This document shows positions 1-7,501 of a stretch of DNA of 33,834 nucleotides, piece by piece. Made by a program: the position numbers and the translations under genes. The notes beneath the pieces were generated by a model. That model worked only from the letters and a program-made list of their open reading frames with translations, made no database searches and was not told where the DNA came from. Every line of letters starts with the position of its first letter. Within the stretch, counting starts at the first letter, position 1. This stretch comes from a virus, in IMG/VR virus record IMGVR_UViG_3300031576_000211, positions 1 to 33,834 of that record; one strand, written 5' to 3'.

Positions 1-35
1 GGCGTTCTGAGAAGACGGAAATCCTCGCGTGGCAT
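1..35 (-). CDS. 5' end of a 60-aa gene cut by the window edge
   Basis: The ATG at 33-35 overlaps the stop of the Pro/Gly-rich gene upstream (ATGA). Eleven codons (MPREDFRLLRT) plus two bases run off the left edge. If the sequence is circular, the last codon is completed by base 33834 and the frame continues without a break into the fragment at 33687-33834. This gives a 60-aa basic protein that ends just before the holin-like gene. I do not recognise its function. The coupling to its neighbour and the exact frame match make it a real gene split by an arbitrary contig cut. Confidence 0.7.
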   Translation of the reverse strand, partial: MPREDFRLLRT

Positions 36-433
36 CAGGTGCCCCGTCCCTTATCCCCACCACGGCGATCAAGCGGTCCGCCATCACCGGGTTTCTTGGG
101 CGGCACTGGCTTAGGCTTCGGTACGATCTTGCTCGGATCGAAACTCGTCGGGAAGTATGGTCGCACCGTGCCAGTCGGGAACCCCTTGGGCGTCGGCGGC
201 GTGAACAGCGGTCGTTGCATAGGGTTGTAGCCGAGCAGCCCGCCGGCCATCGGTCCGCCTTGCTGGCCAAGCCCGGCGAGCAAGCCCATGAGCGGGTTCC
301 CACCACCCGTCTTCCCGTATCCGCCACCTGACGGCGTCAGACCAGTCCAACCCGCCGGCTCGATGCTGCCGGGCGGGCGAAGCCCGGTCATGGGCTGACC
401 GCCCGAGAGTTTGCCAAGCGCACCTGTGCTCAT
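35..433 (-). CDS. Pro/Gly-rich small virion-module protein
   Basis: This is a 132-aa protein, low in complexity and rich in Gly and Pro. A Gly/Leu/Met stretch (about residues 45-70, with GGNPLMGLLAGLGQQ) precedes a Pro/Lys-rich tail (KPKPVPPKKP near 107-116). The ATG at 431-433 overlaps the TAA of the tail-nozzle gene (TAATG), which fixes the start against a longer in-frame reading extending to 1006. Its place between the tail genes and the lysis genes suggests a minor virion or tail-associated protein, but no family is recognised and the function is unknown. Confidence 0.7.
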   Translation of the reverse strand: MSTGALGKLSGGQPMTGLRPPGSIEPAGWTGLTPSGGGYGKTGGGNPLMGLLAGLGQQGGPMAGGLLGYNPMQRPLFTPPTPKGFPTGTVRPYFPTSFDPSKIVPKPKPVPPKKPGDGGPLDRRGGDKGRGT

Positions 434-1938
434 TACCGTCTTCCTTCTGGCCTCGATTCGACCTCGATTCCTTGAGCGTGAGTCCAAGACCCGCCCGCCG
501 CAACAATTGTCCTGAACCTGACATAGCGGTTGTTGATTCTGAGCGGGCACAAACCGTTTCCATTCACACTCGCGGCCGAGCCCGTCGTGAGGCTGTCCGT
601 GGGCAGCGCCCGGTGGATTGGCGTCACCGTGACGGTTCCCCCATCGACGATCGGACGCGCCCCCGTCACGAACGACCGGCGCCCATCGAAAAGCTGGTGC
701 TCGGCCGTATCGAGGGTCGCTTCCAAGTTGGCCCCATCGAAGAACCCGAGCTTGTGCGCCGTCGTCATGGCCGCGAGCTGAAACTTTCCGCCCGTCCACA
801 CGCGACTGTCCGGTGAGAACGTCCAGGTATCGCCATTGAATCCCTGGATCGCATCGATCGCATCGGGCGACACACCCAGCGTCATCGCCGTGAATACGAT
901 CGCCAACTCGAAACCGGACAACGGCGCCCACTTCCGATTCACCACGTCGTAAATCAACATCTTGTTCGGCATCCCCGACGCATTGCCGGAACCCGGATAA
1001 GCCCAATAGACGAACTTGTTGATCGGATCGACCGCCGCCGTCATGCGGTAATGGTTCGTGGTGTCGAGATCGGCGAGGATGGTCTTGTCCACCTTATTCG
1101 CGCCGATCGCGTGCGATTGCACGCCATCAAACGCATAGAACCCATCCTCCGACAGATAGAAGACCACATCGTCGTACTGGATCGCCGAGCCCGGCACGAA
1201 GCACCCGCGAACGCCTTCGACACGATCGGCCTGGAACACAGTGCCGATACCCGAGAACGTCAACCGCGTGACGCCCTTCTCTTGCAGAATGACCGCATAC
1301 TCGCCCCCGAAGACGCCCTGCACGGGACCGTCCTCGTCCTGCAAGTCCTGGAAGTCCGCCGTGGTCGTCGCGCTCACCGTCCACGCGGTCTCATCCGGCA
1401 GGCCCGCCGTCGTCAATCCAGTCCAGCGAATGCGATTCGGCACGTTGCCATCTGCCGTGTCGAACGTGTTGCCGACCAGGATGCGATTACGAACGCGCGT
1501 GATGTAGCGCGCCTTGGGAGGCGAGCCGCCAAGCGCCGTGAAGTTGGCGCCGCCGAACGTGCTGGTTTGAAGATCATCGGCGAAGTTGGTTGCGAGAATC
1601 TGGTTCTCGAACTTGAGAAAGCGCCAGCCAGGCGATTCTTCCGCGCCCGTCGCATAGGCCCCGCTCACCCGCGTTACATTCGTCCATGCGAGCGTCGAGG
1701 AGTTGAGATTGTAGAGCTTCGTCGCATCGCCCGCGTAGATGAAGGCACTGCCGTCATCGTCCCTGAAAGCATGAGCGCCCTGACAGCGTGCCGTAAGCGC
1801 ACCCGTCGAGTATGTCCCAAGCGCGCCATGCGGCGTGTAACTCCGCGCGGCAGGCTTCACATTCAGGATGTTGATCGATCCCGGATTCTGGAACACGGGG
1901 AGATCAGGCAAGTAGTCGGGAAACGGGATGATCGGCAT
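433..1938 (-). CDS. Tail nozzle / stabilisation-type protein
   Basis: This 501-aa protein begins MPIIPFPDYLPDLPVF. It is beta-rich with repeated aromatic and glycine blade-like segments (DDVVFYLSEDGFYAFDG; NKFVYWAYPGSGN; KMLIYDVVNRKWAPL). This is the pattern of the P22 gp10 / SU10-type tail hub or nozzle proteins, which form a beta-propeller-like ring below the adaptor. The start at 1938 was chosen because it follows the 84-aa gene closely; an extension to 1986 adds Arg-rich shadow sequence. It is the largest tail gene here. The assignment rests on length, beta-blade appearance and order, not on a recognised catalytic motif. Confidence 0.65.
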   Translation of the reverse strand: MPIIPFPDYLPDLPVFQNPGSINILNVKPAARSYTPHGALGTYSTGALTARCQGAHAFRDDDGSAFIYAGDATKLYNLNSSTLAWTNVTRVSGAYATGAEESPGWRFLKFENQILATNFADDLQTSTFGGANFTALGGSPPKARYITRVRNRILVGNTFDTADGNVPNRIRWTGLTTAGLPDETAWTVSATTTADFQDLQDEDGPVQGVFGGEYAVILQEKGVTRLTFSGIGTVFQADRVEGVRGCFVPGSAIQYDDVVFYLSEDGFYAFDGVQSHAIGANKVDKTILADLDTTNHYRMTAAVDPINKFVYWAYPGSGNASGMPNKMLIYDVVNRKWAPLSGFELAIVFTAMTLGVSPDAIDAIQGFNGDTWTFSPDSRVWTGGKFQLAAMTTAHKLGFFDGANLEATLDTAEHQLFDGRRSFVTGARPIVDGGTVTVTPIHRALPTDSLTTGSAASVNGNGLCPLRINNRYVRFRTIVAAGGSWTHAQGIEVESRPEGRR

Positions 1939-1942
1939 GGCA

Positions 1943-2197
1943 TCACGTCCACGTCGTGCCCGGCACTGTCGCCGGTGTCCACACACCAGCGCCAGCCGCC
2001 GCCGCAGCCCATGCGTCGCTTGCCGCCGCCGTCACCGTCCAGGTCGCAACCACACCAGCCAAGATACCCGGATAGATGCCAGTGATCTGCTGGCGATCAG
2101 CTTGTGCGATTGCACCATCCGGCACAGGCGCCAAGATCGCGAAGTCACCCACATAGCCCTGGACGGACTTGCGACGCGATACAGTGTCGATTGCCAT
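1943..2197 (-). CDS. Small Ala/Trp-rich structural-module protein
   Basis: This 84-aa protein starts at the ATG at 2195-2197, which overlaps the TAA of the repeat-containing gene upstream (TAATG). The N-terminus is polar (MAIDTVSRRKSVQGYVGDF). The second half is rich in Ala, Thr and Trp (ATWTVTAAASDAWAAAAAGAG), ending TPATVPGTTWT. No domain is recognised. It is probably a minor tail component, since it is translationally coupled between the fibre-like gene and the nozzle gene. Confidence 0.65.
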   Translation of the reverse strand: MAIDTVSRRKSVQGYVGDFAILAPVPDGAIAQADRQQITGIYPGILAGVVATWTVTAAASDAWAAAAAGAGVWTPATVPGTTWT

Positions 2198-3189
2198 TAT
2201 GCCCACTCCCCGCGAGTGAAGGTGGTGGCGTCGTCGCTGATCGTGGACGTGGCGATGTTGGCACCGTCCGCATCGTTGCGAAGTGTCTCGGTCGTAGCCG
2301 TCGTAGTTCTCTTGTTCCTCGCCAGTGCGAATAGCCAATTCAGTTTCGCCTTCAACGTACTCGTCGCGGCCGGTACGGCGGACTCTTCCGCGAACGTATC
2401 GACGTTGATGACATCCAGAACTTCGGTGTTCACCTGAGCGGGCGTCGCGCGCGAGGACACAGTGGCGTCGAGGTTCGATGCCGTCAGCCCCGTGACGCTG
2501 CCGACAGCGCCAGTGACACTGCCGACGGCACCCGTGACCGATCCGACCGAGCCATTCACATTGCCCGTGACCGTCGTCACGGATGGGATCACATTACCCG
2601 TCCCCGCGTAGCCCGTGCCATCAAAGAACGCCTCGGCGTTATCCGCCGCGACGGAATCGCCGCTGATGTGTGAGACGTTGGTCTCCGGCCGGCCGGATGC
2701 GAAGGTGCCCGCCGTGCCGCCGAAGTGCGAGACATTGACCTCGGGCCGTCCGCCGGCGGCAGTTGCAACGGTGCCGGCGACGTGCGTCAGATCGACCTCG
2801 GGAACGCCGGCCACGGTAGGCGTCGCGGCGGCGGTGCCGAGCCACTGCGTGACATTCGCGGTGGAAGGACGGCCAAGCGTGAACTCGCCGACCACTTCGC
2901 CGACGACGCTGACGCTATCCACCGTGCCGGTCGTGATGACGAGCGCGTAGCTCGTGGCATCGGCATAGCCGTTGCCAGAAGTCGCCACGACGCGGACATT
3001 GTTGAGACCCGTTACGCCGTCAAAATCCACGGTGAGCGTGATGCCGGCAGTGAGTTGGGTCAGGGAGTTGTCTGGATACGCCGAGACGACAGGCGTACCG
3101 GCAAGCGTGAAGGGCGCGCCCGTGGAGAAGCGCCGTGTGGTGAACTTCACATCGAAGGTCACGCCGAGGGTGTAGTCCCTGATGCTCAT
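2197..3189 (-). CDS. Repeat-containing tail/fibre-like protein
   Basis: This is a 330-aa protein. Residues 1-105 look like a beta-sandwich, with short strands and a SVVGEVVGEFTLGR end. Residues 129-184 carry three degenerate units of about 19 aa (PEVDLTHVAGT, PEVNVSHFGGT, PETNVSHISGD). Residues 209-234 carry tandem VGSVTGA heptads. The C-terminal 90 residues are helical and Ala/Thr-rich. Similar VTG/GSV-repeat proteins are common in environmental phage tail modules and are thought to be fibre or virion-surface shafts. The start overlaps the C-terminal end of the lectin-like gene by 4 nt. A receptor-contact role is inferred from repeats and position only. Confidence 0.65.
   Translation of the reverse strand: MSIRDYTLGVTFDVKFTTRRFSTGAPFTLAGTPVVSAYPDNSLTQLTAGITLTVDFDGVTGLNNVRVVATSGNGYADATSYALVITTGTVDSVSVVGEVVGEFTLGRPSTANVTQWLGTAAATPTVAGVPEVDLTHVAGTVATAAGGRPEVNVSHFGGTAGTFASGRPETNVSHISGDSVAADNAEAFFDGTGYAGTGNVIPSVTTVTGNVNGSVGSVTGAVGSVTGAVGSVTGLTASNLDATVSSRATPAQVNTEVLDVINVDTFAEESAVPAATSTLKAKLNWLFALARNKRTTTATTETLRNDADGANIATSTISDDATTFTRGEWA
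2488..2565 (-). repeat. Tandem VGSVTGA-coding repeat
   Basis: Codons 209-234 of the fibre-like gene encode VNGSVGSVTG followed by two further AVGSVTG units. The underlying 21-nt units are near-identical (core CAGTGACACTGCCGAC on the plus strand). Such tracts can expand or contract by slippage and would change the length of a beta-helical shaft. Confidence 0.75.
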
Positions 3190-3980
3190 GCCGCGAGCCT
3201 TCCAGGTTCACCGACTAAGCCGCCGCCAATGCCGGCGAGCCGGAAGGGTCGGCCGACAGCGGCCTCCTCGACAAGAGGCGCCTGCACGCCGATTGGCATT
3301 GAGTAGTGATAAGGAAACGGCTCCACCGGCGGCCCAAACGCATCGTCCGTCACGGTGCCCGTAAGCGTCAGGTTCGCCGCGTTACCGGAGAAGTCCGTCA
3401 GCCGCGAGCCCGAGGTCGGGTTCCACCAAGCGCGCATGATGTTCTTCGGCCGAATGCGGACGGGATGGTCACCACCGCTCAAAGCATCAAATTCCGCCAA
3501 GAATAATTCTGCGTTCCACATCGTAAGTAACGCAACATTTCCATCAAACGGAATTGTAATGGCAGCCCTGACACGAGCGCCTATTGCTTGAAAATCTATA
3601 GTTGGATCACTAACCGACGTACCAAATGTTTTCTCAAAAATAACGTTTTTTGCATACGTTCTTGGTGTGCTATCATCAACAAAAATAGCCGCAACGAAAG
3701 TCCACGTATTCGCATCAATAAGAGTCGCGCCAGATGCAGCGCCCATGGTTGTACCAGCATCATTGGCTTTCTGAGAGCTGAATGCTCCGGCCGCAGTCAA
3801 AAAACCGATATACTCGCCAGCGGCGCCGTTATTTCCTAAACCGCCCCAACAACGTGCGGCCCCGGCGGTCACGGATGCGACCTTTATCCACACCCCCATT
3901 GTCAAGGGTTCAGCCGTGATCCCAGTATCCGAACGGCTAAAGTAGTTCGCCGTCGTCCAACCCGAGCACGAGCGGGCCAT
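3186..3980 (-). CDS. LamG/concanavalin-like lectin-domain virion protein
   Basis: This 264-aa protein starts MARSCSGWTT; the ATG is one base past the TAG of the 84-aa gene upstream. Residues 10-175 look like a laminin-G/concanavalin-type jelly roll: PLTMGVWIKVAS, then NTWTFVAAIFVD, then FDGNVALLTMWNAEL. The tail holds the FSGNAANLTLTGTV segment often seen after such domains in phage proteins. The family binds glycans, so a receptor-recognition or decoration role is plausible. The middle of the gene (about 3490-3840) is clearly AT-richer than both flanks, which suggests the domain was swapped in. Confidence 0.65.
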   Translation of the reverse strand: MARSCSGWTTANYFSRSDTGITAEPLTMGVWIKVASVTAGAARCWGGLGNNGAAGEYIGFLTAAGAFSSQKANDAGTTMGAASGATLIDANTWTFVAAIFVDDSTPRTYAKNVIFEKTFGTSVSDPTIDFQAIGARVRAAITIPFDGNVALLTMWNAELFLAEFDALSGGDHPVRIRPKNIMRAWWNPTSGSRLTDFSGNAANLTLTGTVTDDAFGPPVEPFPYHYSMPIGVQAPLVEEAAVGRPFRLAGIGGGLVGEPGRLAA

Positions 3981-3981
3981 G

Positions 3982-4236
3982 CTAGATGGCTCCGGCTCGC
4001 TTGAGCGCGCAATAGGCCATGCCCATCGCCTTTTGCGGCGTCGTCGCCTTGCCGCGCACGCCGGCACGAATCGCGAGGTTGATCACCGCAGCGTTCAGAT
4101 CGAGGTAGGTGTCGAGGTCCTCGATCAGCGCGTCGATGTCGGTCACGTCGAGATTGGCCGTCGCGTCCGCCTCTACAAAGACCTTGCGAACGAATTGCTT
4201 GACCGCGATCTTGCGCTCTGCTGGGGTCATGGACAT
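3982..4236 (-). CDS. Small helical structural-module protein
   Basis: This is an 84-aa, acidic-to-neutral and mostly helical protein beginning MSMTPAERKIAVKQFVRKVF. A DVTDIDALIEDLDTYLDLN helix is followed by a basic RAGVRGKATTPQKAMG segment. No family is recognised. It sits 4 nt downstream of a structural gene and directly upstream of the lectin-domain gene, so it is probably part of the same late transcript. A tail-assembly chaperone or adaptor role would be a guess. Confidence 0.65.
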   Translation of the reverse strand: MSMTPAERKIAVKQFVRKVFVEADATANLDVTDIDALIEDLDTYLDLNAAVINLAIRAGVRGKATTPQKAMGMAYCALKRAGAI

Positions 4237-4240
4237 GGCA

Positions 4241-4765
4241 TCACTCCCAAATGATGTAGGGCTGCACGGTCAGGATTTGCGCCAACGTCCAGCCTGTGGT
4301 CTCGAACGTAAGGTCCATGACGACAACTTCGCCGCCAACGAGCGTGTCGGCATTGAGCGTCCACTTCGCCTCGCCATACTGATCGTTGTCGCCAGCGCCC
4401 CATTCCAGTGTCGCGGTAGCGCCCGCGAGGCCGGCTACAGCATCCGCTGTCGTCGTCTCGGCAACCGGCGTCGCGCCGGACGGGCTTTCGCCGTTAGCGA
4501 CCGAAACCCACTTCGGATTGATCTTCGCGATGCCGGACGTAGCGTTAGCGATCGCCTTGAGCACGAATTTGCCTGTTCCAGTCGGCAACGTCGGCGGCAT
4601 GACGAAGCGCAAACGCCAGATCGCATCGGCGTCCAGCGATGCCTCGACGCCGAGCCCGCCGTCGTGCTTGGAGTTCGCGCCAGCGCCGACATGAAAGTTC
4701 GGGAACAGCCTGCCCGCCGTATCGACCGGGAAAGCGCTATGGGGAAAGATTGGACCGCCGGCCAT
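4241..4765 (-). CDS. Beta-rich minor structural protein
   Basis: This 174-aa protein begins MAGGPIFPHSAFPVDTAGRL. Alternating short strands run throughout (WRLRFVMPPTLPTGTGKFVLKA; GEVVVMDLTFETTGW), typical of a virion beta-sandwich. It shows no enzyme motif, signal peptide or membrane segment. Proteins of this look are common in the accessory tail modules of small podoviruses. Its exact role (baseplate-like, tail tip or decoration) cannot be assigned from sequence. Confidence 0.65.
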   Translation of the reverse strand: MAGGPIFPHSAFPVDTAGRLFPNFHVGAGANSKHDGGLGVEASLDADAIWRLRFVMPPTLPTGTGKFVLKAIANATSGIAKINPKWVSVANGESPSGATPVAETTTADAVAGLAGATATLEWGAGDNDQYGEAKWTLNADTLVGGEVVVMDLTFETTGWTLAQILTVQPYIIWE

Positions 4766-4768
4766 GAC

Positions 4769-4903
4769 CTAGCTCCTCTCCCGCGTGAAGGCGGCCCACC
4801 ACTCGATGCCGACGGGCACGGCGCAGATCAACGCCACAACCGCGAGAAAGAGCCCGCCAACAACGAGTTGGGCGAGCCTACCGATGCCGATGACGTGGCG
4901 CAT
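4769..4903 (-). CDS. 44-aa single-pass membrane protein
   Basis: The protein runs MRHVIGIGRLAQLVVGG at the N-terminus and ends WWAAFTRERS. One hydrophobic helix (about residues 11-32) is flanked by basic residues. The ATG at 4901-4903 directly follows the TAG of the 49-aa gene (no gap), and the stop lies just before the next gene start at 4765, so the frame is packed tightly between neighbours. It could be an inner-membrane partner in DNA entry or lysis. No family is recognised. Confidence 0.55.
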   Translation of the reverse strand: MRHVIGIGRLAQLVVGGLFLAVVALICAVPVGIEWWAAFTRERS

Positions 4904-5053
4904 CTACTTCTTTCTCCGCTTCTTTACACGACGTGCCAACCCGGCCTTCTCAAGAGCGATGGCAATCGCCTGACGGCGCGGAGGCCCGGAGTGAACCAAC
5001 TCACTGATGTTGGCACTCACGGTCTTTCGCGATCGCCCCTTCCTTAGCGGCAT
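4904..5053 (-). CDS. 49-aa basic conserved phage peptide
   Basis: MPLRKGRSRKTVSANISELVH, followed by SGPPRRQAIAIALEKAG, closely fits a short peptide family I know from many phage head-tail modules: MPLKKG, then KTI..NI..L, a Q-A-I-A-I-A-L/M helix and a lysine/arginine-rich end. Here the end is ARRVKKRRKK. The ATG overlaps the stop of the adaptor gene (ATGA), so it is translationally coupled. The function is unknown; the strong positive charge suggests contact with packaged DNA or a virion component. Confidence 0.75.
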   Translation of the reverse strand: MPLRKGRSRKTVSANISELVHSGPPRRQAIAIALEKAGLARRVKKRRKK

Positions 5054-5694
5054 CACGGAGCTCCCACGTCGGACCGGATCACGAGTGGCGAGCCGGAGTA
5101 GCGCCCCTTCATGTCACGCAACCTCTGCTCGGCCAACGCCTTGTCGAAAAGACCACGAAACTGCGAGTGACGCTGTGTCTCGTCGGGCTCATTGATGAAC
5201 AGCATCGCATGAGCCAACGCGCCATATAGATAAAGATCAGGGTTCTGCGTGAAAAGCGTCGGCACATTGCTTGCCGACAAGGCCGACAATCGCGCGTAAT
5301 AGACGGATTCCAGAGTGTAAGTCGCATCGGCAATCGGACGTAACTGAATTGACGTTCCGACTAAGCTGTAAGCCTGCGGTTTGCCCGTTGTCGCACTAGG
5401 AAATTCAAAATCCAATTGATGTGGTGGGAGGTAGCGAAGGACAACCTGTGGATCAGTTGTTATTTTCAGTCGTTCCAATCTCAAAAAACTAGCCGCCGTG
5501 GTAGGTAACTCTATGTATTGCGTATTGGTGGTCAGTGTCGCAGTTGACCGCGTTTCCATTTCACGGATTTCAAGGCGGCGATTGATTTCTGCTTCGGCTA
5601 GTGCAATGAACTCAGGCGTGCGCGCAGATTGATCGGTCCGCACTAGCCAGTTATGGACAGCATCCTGAAGCTCTGCGAGGGTCGTGATGGCCAC
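5053..5694 (-). CDS. SU10-type head-to-tail adaptor protein
   Basis: This 213-aa protein begins MAITTLAELQDAVHNWLVR. The N-terminal helices (LAELQDAVHNWL; EFIALAEAEINRRLEIREME) are followed by a TQYIELPTTAASFLRLERL strand region and a C-terminal PDLYLYGALAHAMLFI helix. That layout is characteristic of the phage adaptor family typified by SU10, which forms a dodecameric ring joining portal to tail. The size is typical for the family. It lies in the tail-proximal part of the late operon, as expected. Confidence 0.75.
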   Translation of the reverse strand: MAITTLAELQDAVHNWLVRTDQSARTPEFIALAEAEINRRLEIREMETRSTATLTTNTQYIELPTTAASFLRLERLKITTDPQVVLRYLPPHQLDFEFPSATTGKPQAYSLVGTSIQLRPIADATYTLESVYYARLSALSASNVPTLFTQNPDLYLYGALAHAMLFINEPDETQRHSQFRGLFDKALAEQRLRDMKGRYSGSPLVIRSDVGAP

Positions 5695-5697
5695 GTT

Positions 5698-6345
5698 TCA
5701 CTCCGCTGCGACCGCTAGACCGGATTCGGAGTCCACGCGCCATGGCGGCGGGGGACCATGAGCGTGAAAGTCCGAGAGCTGCTGGACGATGCCGTTCGGC
5801 CACATGGCAAAGGGCTGAATGTGACCTATGGCCATGTTCTCCAAGACGCCGATCGTGCGTCCTGTCCTGGCCCACAACCGCCAGAAGAACACGTCTTCGT
5901 CCTCGTGTTCGCCATTCCATGTTCCATTCCGATCGGGCCTCGGCATGAACCACGGTCTCTGTAGCGTCGCCAACGCGCCTGCCCGAAAAGCCGTCAGGCC
6001 GAAGTGTCCGATCAGAACGCCATCGACTTCTTGCGGCATCGTTCTCCCGTCATGCCGCTTGACCTGCAATGGCATGGCGCAATCGAACCCGTCAGCGACA
6101 GCGCGCGCCACGGCCGCGACATCCGAGAGCGAGAACAACGTATCGTAATCGAGCGTCAGAACGATCTCGGCTCCACGCTCGATCTCCTTCTCCATGCCCG
6201 TTTGCAGGCATTGCCCCCAAAACGCGCCAGTGACCTGCTGCAACGAGATACCGGCGGCGGGAAGCGAGTTGATCGAGCAAAAGAAGTTGTCCATGAACCC
6301 AAGCCGGGGCACGGACATGACGGCATGGATGCGCGGGAGTTCCAT
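5698..6345 (-). CDS. Putative GT-A type glycosyltransferase
   Basis: This is a 215-aa protein from MELPRIHAVMSVPRLGF. It shows the GT-A signature order. A nucleotide-sugar-binding start (IHAVMSVPRLGFMDN) is followed by an acidic metal-binding motif LTLDYDTLF near residues 72-80, a late GEHEDEDVFFWRLWARTG segment resembling the acceptor/catalytic ED region of GT2-type enzymes, and GVLENMAIGHI. The family transfers a sugar from an activated donor. The start overlaps the upstream stop (ATGA). Its place inside a virion operon suggests glycosylation of a virion protein or of host surface or DNA; the substrate cannot be read from sequence. Confidence 0.65.
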   Translation of the reverse strand: MELPRIHAVMSVPRLGFMDNFFCSINSLPAAGISLQQVTGAFWGQCLQTGMEKEIERGAEIVLTLDYDTLFSLSDVAAVARAVADGFDCAMPLQVKRHDGRTMPQEVDGVLIGHFGLTAFRAGALATLQRPWFMPRPDRNGTWNGEHEDEDVFFWRLWARTGRTIGVLENMAIGHIQPFAMWPNGIVQQLSDFHAHGPPPPWRVDSESGLAVAAE

Positions 6346-6659
6346 CACGCCAGCCTCGCCGTCGTGGTCTTGAACTTCTTGTAGTCGTTGTCGTCGAGCC
6401 ACTTGAACAGCGCCTTGTCGTCGTTCCAGATGCCCTGACGGATCAGCATATAGACCGTGATGCAATCCAGGGTGGCGACATGCTCGGCCCAATGGCCGGG
6501 CATCAAGCCGCGACCGTTGTTCGTTCGCCGCTTGTTATGCTCCAACACCGGCTCGGCGTCGCAAACCGAAAGGAAGCGGACCTTCCGCTCCACTTCATCC
6601 CAATCCATGTAAAGCCGAGTGCCATCCGGCTTCACATCGATGAGTTCGCGCGTGCTCAT
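6345..6659 (-). CDS. Conserved small phage structural-module protein
   Basis: This 104-aa protein begins MSTRELIDVKPDGTRLYMDW. The middle LEHNKRRTNNGRG and the C-terminal half (GHWAEHVATLDCITVYML, then WLDDNDYKKFKT) match a pattern I associate with a widespread small podovirus protein: a HVA(S/T)IP-like motif followed by an NDxxxxxLRT-like end. No enzymatic function is known for it. It is coupled to the glycosyltransferase gene by ATGA. Confidence 0.65.
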   Translation of the reverse strand: MSTRELIDVKPDGTRLYMDWDEVERKVRFLSVCDAEPVLEHNKRRTNNGRGLMPGHWAEHVATLDCITVYMLIRQGIWNDDKALFKWLDDNDYKKFKTTTARLA

Positions 6660-6661
6660 GG

Positions 6662-7000
6662 CTAGATCGTATAGCCCGCGATGTTCGCTTCGCCCGTGAT
6701 ACCGACGCCCCCGGCTCCGGCTTCGACCGAGCAGGCGTTACCCGGCGTCATGGCGATGGGCGAAGCGAACGTGACGATCGTCGGAACATTCGTCACCCGC
6801 CAGGACATCAGAATCGTGGTGCCATCCTTCAACGTGCATTGGATGCCCGTGACGGCGGCACTGAAACTGAAACTGACGTGGGTAACGTGGTGACGAAGGC
6901 CGACGCTCGCGGTTGGAGCGGCGAGCGTCGCCGTTGCGACTGCGTTGACGGCATTGGCGGTCGCCGTCTGTTGAGACGGCCGTTCCTGGACTACATTCAT
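6662..7000 (-). CDS. Beta-rich small virion protein
   Basis: The 112-aa protein begins MNVVQERPSQQTATANAVNA. An Ala/Thr-rich start is followed by beta strands (HHVTHVSFSFSAAVTGIQCTL; TILMSWRVTNVPTIVTF) and a Gly-rich end. There is no signal peptide or membrane segment. Size, strand pattern and place two genes after the capsid gene suggest a head-decoration or minor structural protein. No family is assigned. Confidence 0.6.
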   Translation of the reverse strand: MNVVQERPSQQTATANAVNAVATATLAAPTASVGLRHHVTHVSFSFSAAVTGIQCTLKDGTTILMSWRVTNVPTIVTFASPIAMTPGNACSVEAGAGGVGITGEANIAGYTI

Positions 7001-7009
7001 GGTCGCCTC

Positions 7010-7435
7010 CTAGACAGGCGCCAACGTGACCGTCACCACTCCCGTTGCCGTCGTGAGAACGCCGGTGAAATCGATCGCGAGGGAATCGCCGGCAGCAATA
7101 TCCAGATCGGAACTCGTCGTTGACAGAGTGAGCACCTGGTTTGTGTTCGCCGTTCCCTTGAGATTGACCGTACCGGAGTGCAGCGCCGTCCCGGATGTGA
7201 TCGCGGTACCCGATGGAACCTTACGCACCGCCCCCGTCACCGCTCCCGCATCGGTGCCGGCAACCGTGACTCGCGACGTGATGTCCTTGACGCGATAAGC
7301 ACGCGAAGCGGCGAAAAACGTCTTGTCAACACTGGCGGCAACCCACTCACCAGTGGCCGGGACGAAACCGAGTCTGGCCCCGTCCTTGCCCTGGATGTCC
7401 AATGAGCCGTCATCCGGCTGTACGATGTTAGGCAT
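7010..7435 (-). CDS. Candidate head decoration protein
   Basis: This 141-aa protein begins MPNIVQPDDGSLDIQGKDGA and is rich in Thr, Val, Gly and Ala. From residue 50 onward it is beta-rich (RVTVAGTDAGAVTGAVRKVP; LDIAAGDSLAIDFTGVL). It is the first gene after the major capsid gene, separated from it by a strong hairpin. In many tailed phages this slot holds a decoration or head-stabilising protein, usually 100-160 aa. The role is inferred from position and composition. Confidence 0.55.
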   Translation of the reverse strand: MPNIVQPDDGSLDIQGKDGARLGFVPATGEWVAASVDKTFFAASRAYRVKDITSRVTVAGTDAGAVTGAVRKVPSGTAITSGTALHSGTVNLKGTANTNQVLTLSTTSSDLDIAAGDSLAIDFTGVLTTATGVVTVTLAPV

Positions 7436-7448
7436 GACATGTCTCCAT

Positions 7449-7490
7449 GTGAGCGGGAGCCTCGTTCATGGAACGACAGCCCCCGCTCAC
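7449..7490 (-). terminator. Two-level hairpin between capsid and next gene
   Basis: Outer arms GTGAGCGGG (7449-7457) and CCCGCTCAC (7482-7490) are perfectly complementary. Inside, TCGTTC (7462-7467) pairs with GAACGA (7471-7476) around a 3-nt loop. The element sits between the stop of the capsid gene and the start of the next gene, 13 nt before that start. No T-run follows, so it may be an mRNA processing or stability element, or a partial terminator that keeps capsid mRNA abundant, rather than a classic intrinsic terminator. Confidence 0.6.
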
Positions 7491-7501
7491 CCTTGAGTCG
7501 G

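Noticed and set aside
436-1006. Upstream extension of the Pro/Gly-rich gene into a 323-aa frame
   Set aside because: The extension lies wholly inside the nozzle gene; the TAATG overlap at 431-435 gives a natural start.
1051-2085. Plus-strand 344-aa open frame
   Set aside because: Arg-rich shadow of the nozzle gene with no ribosome site; GC-rich antisense frames stay open by composition.
2488-2565. Diversity-generating retroelement template/variable repeat
   Set aside because: The repeats are simple tandem units, and no reverse transcriptase gene exists in the window.
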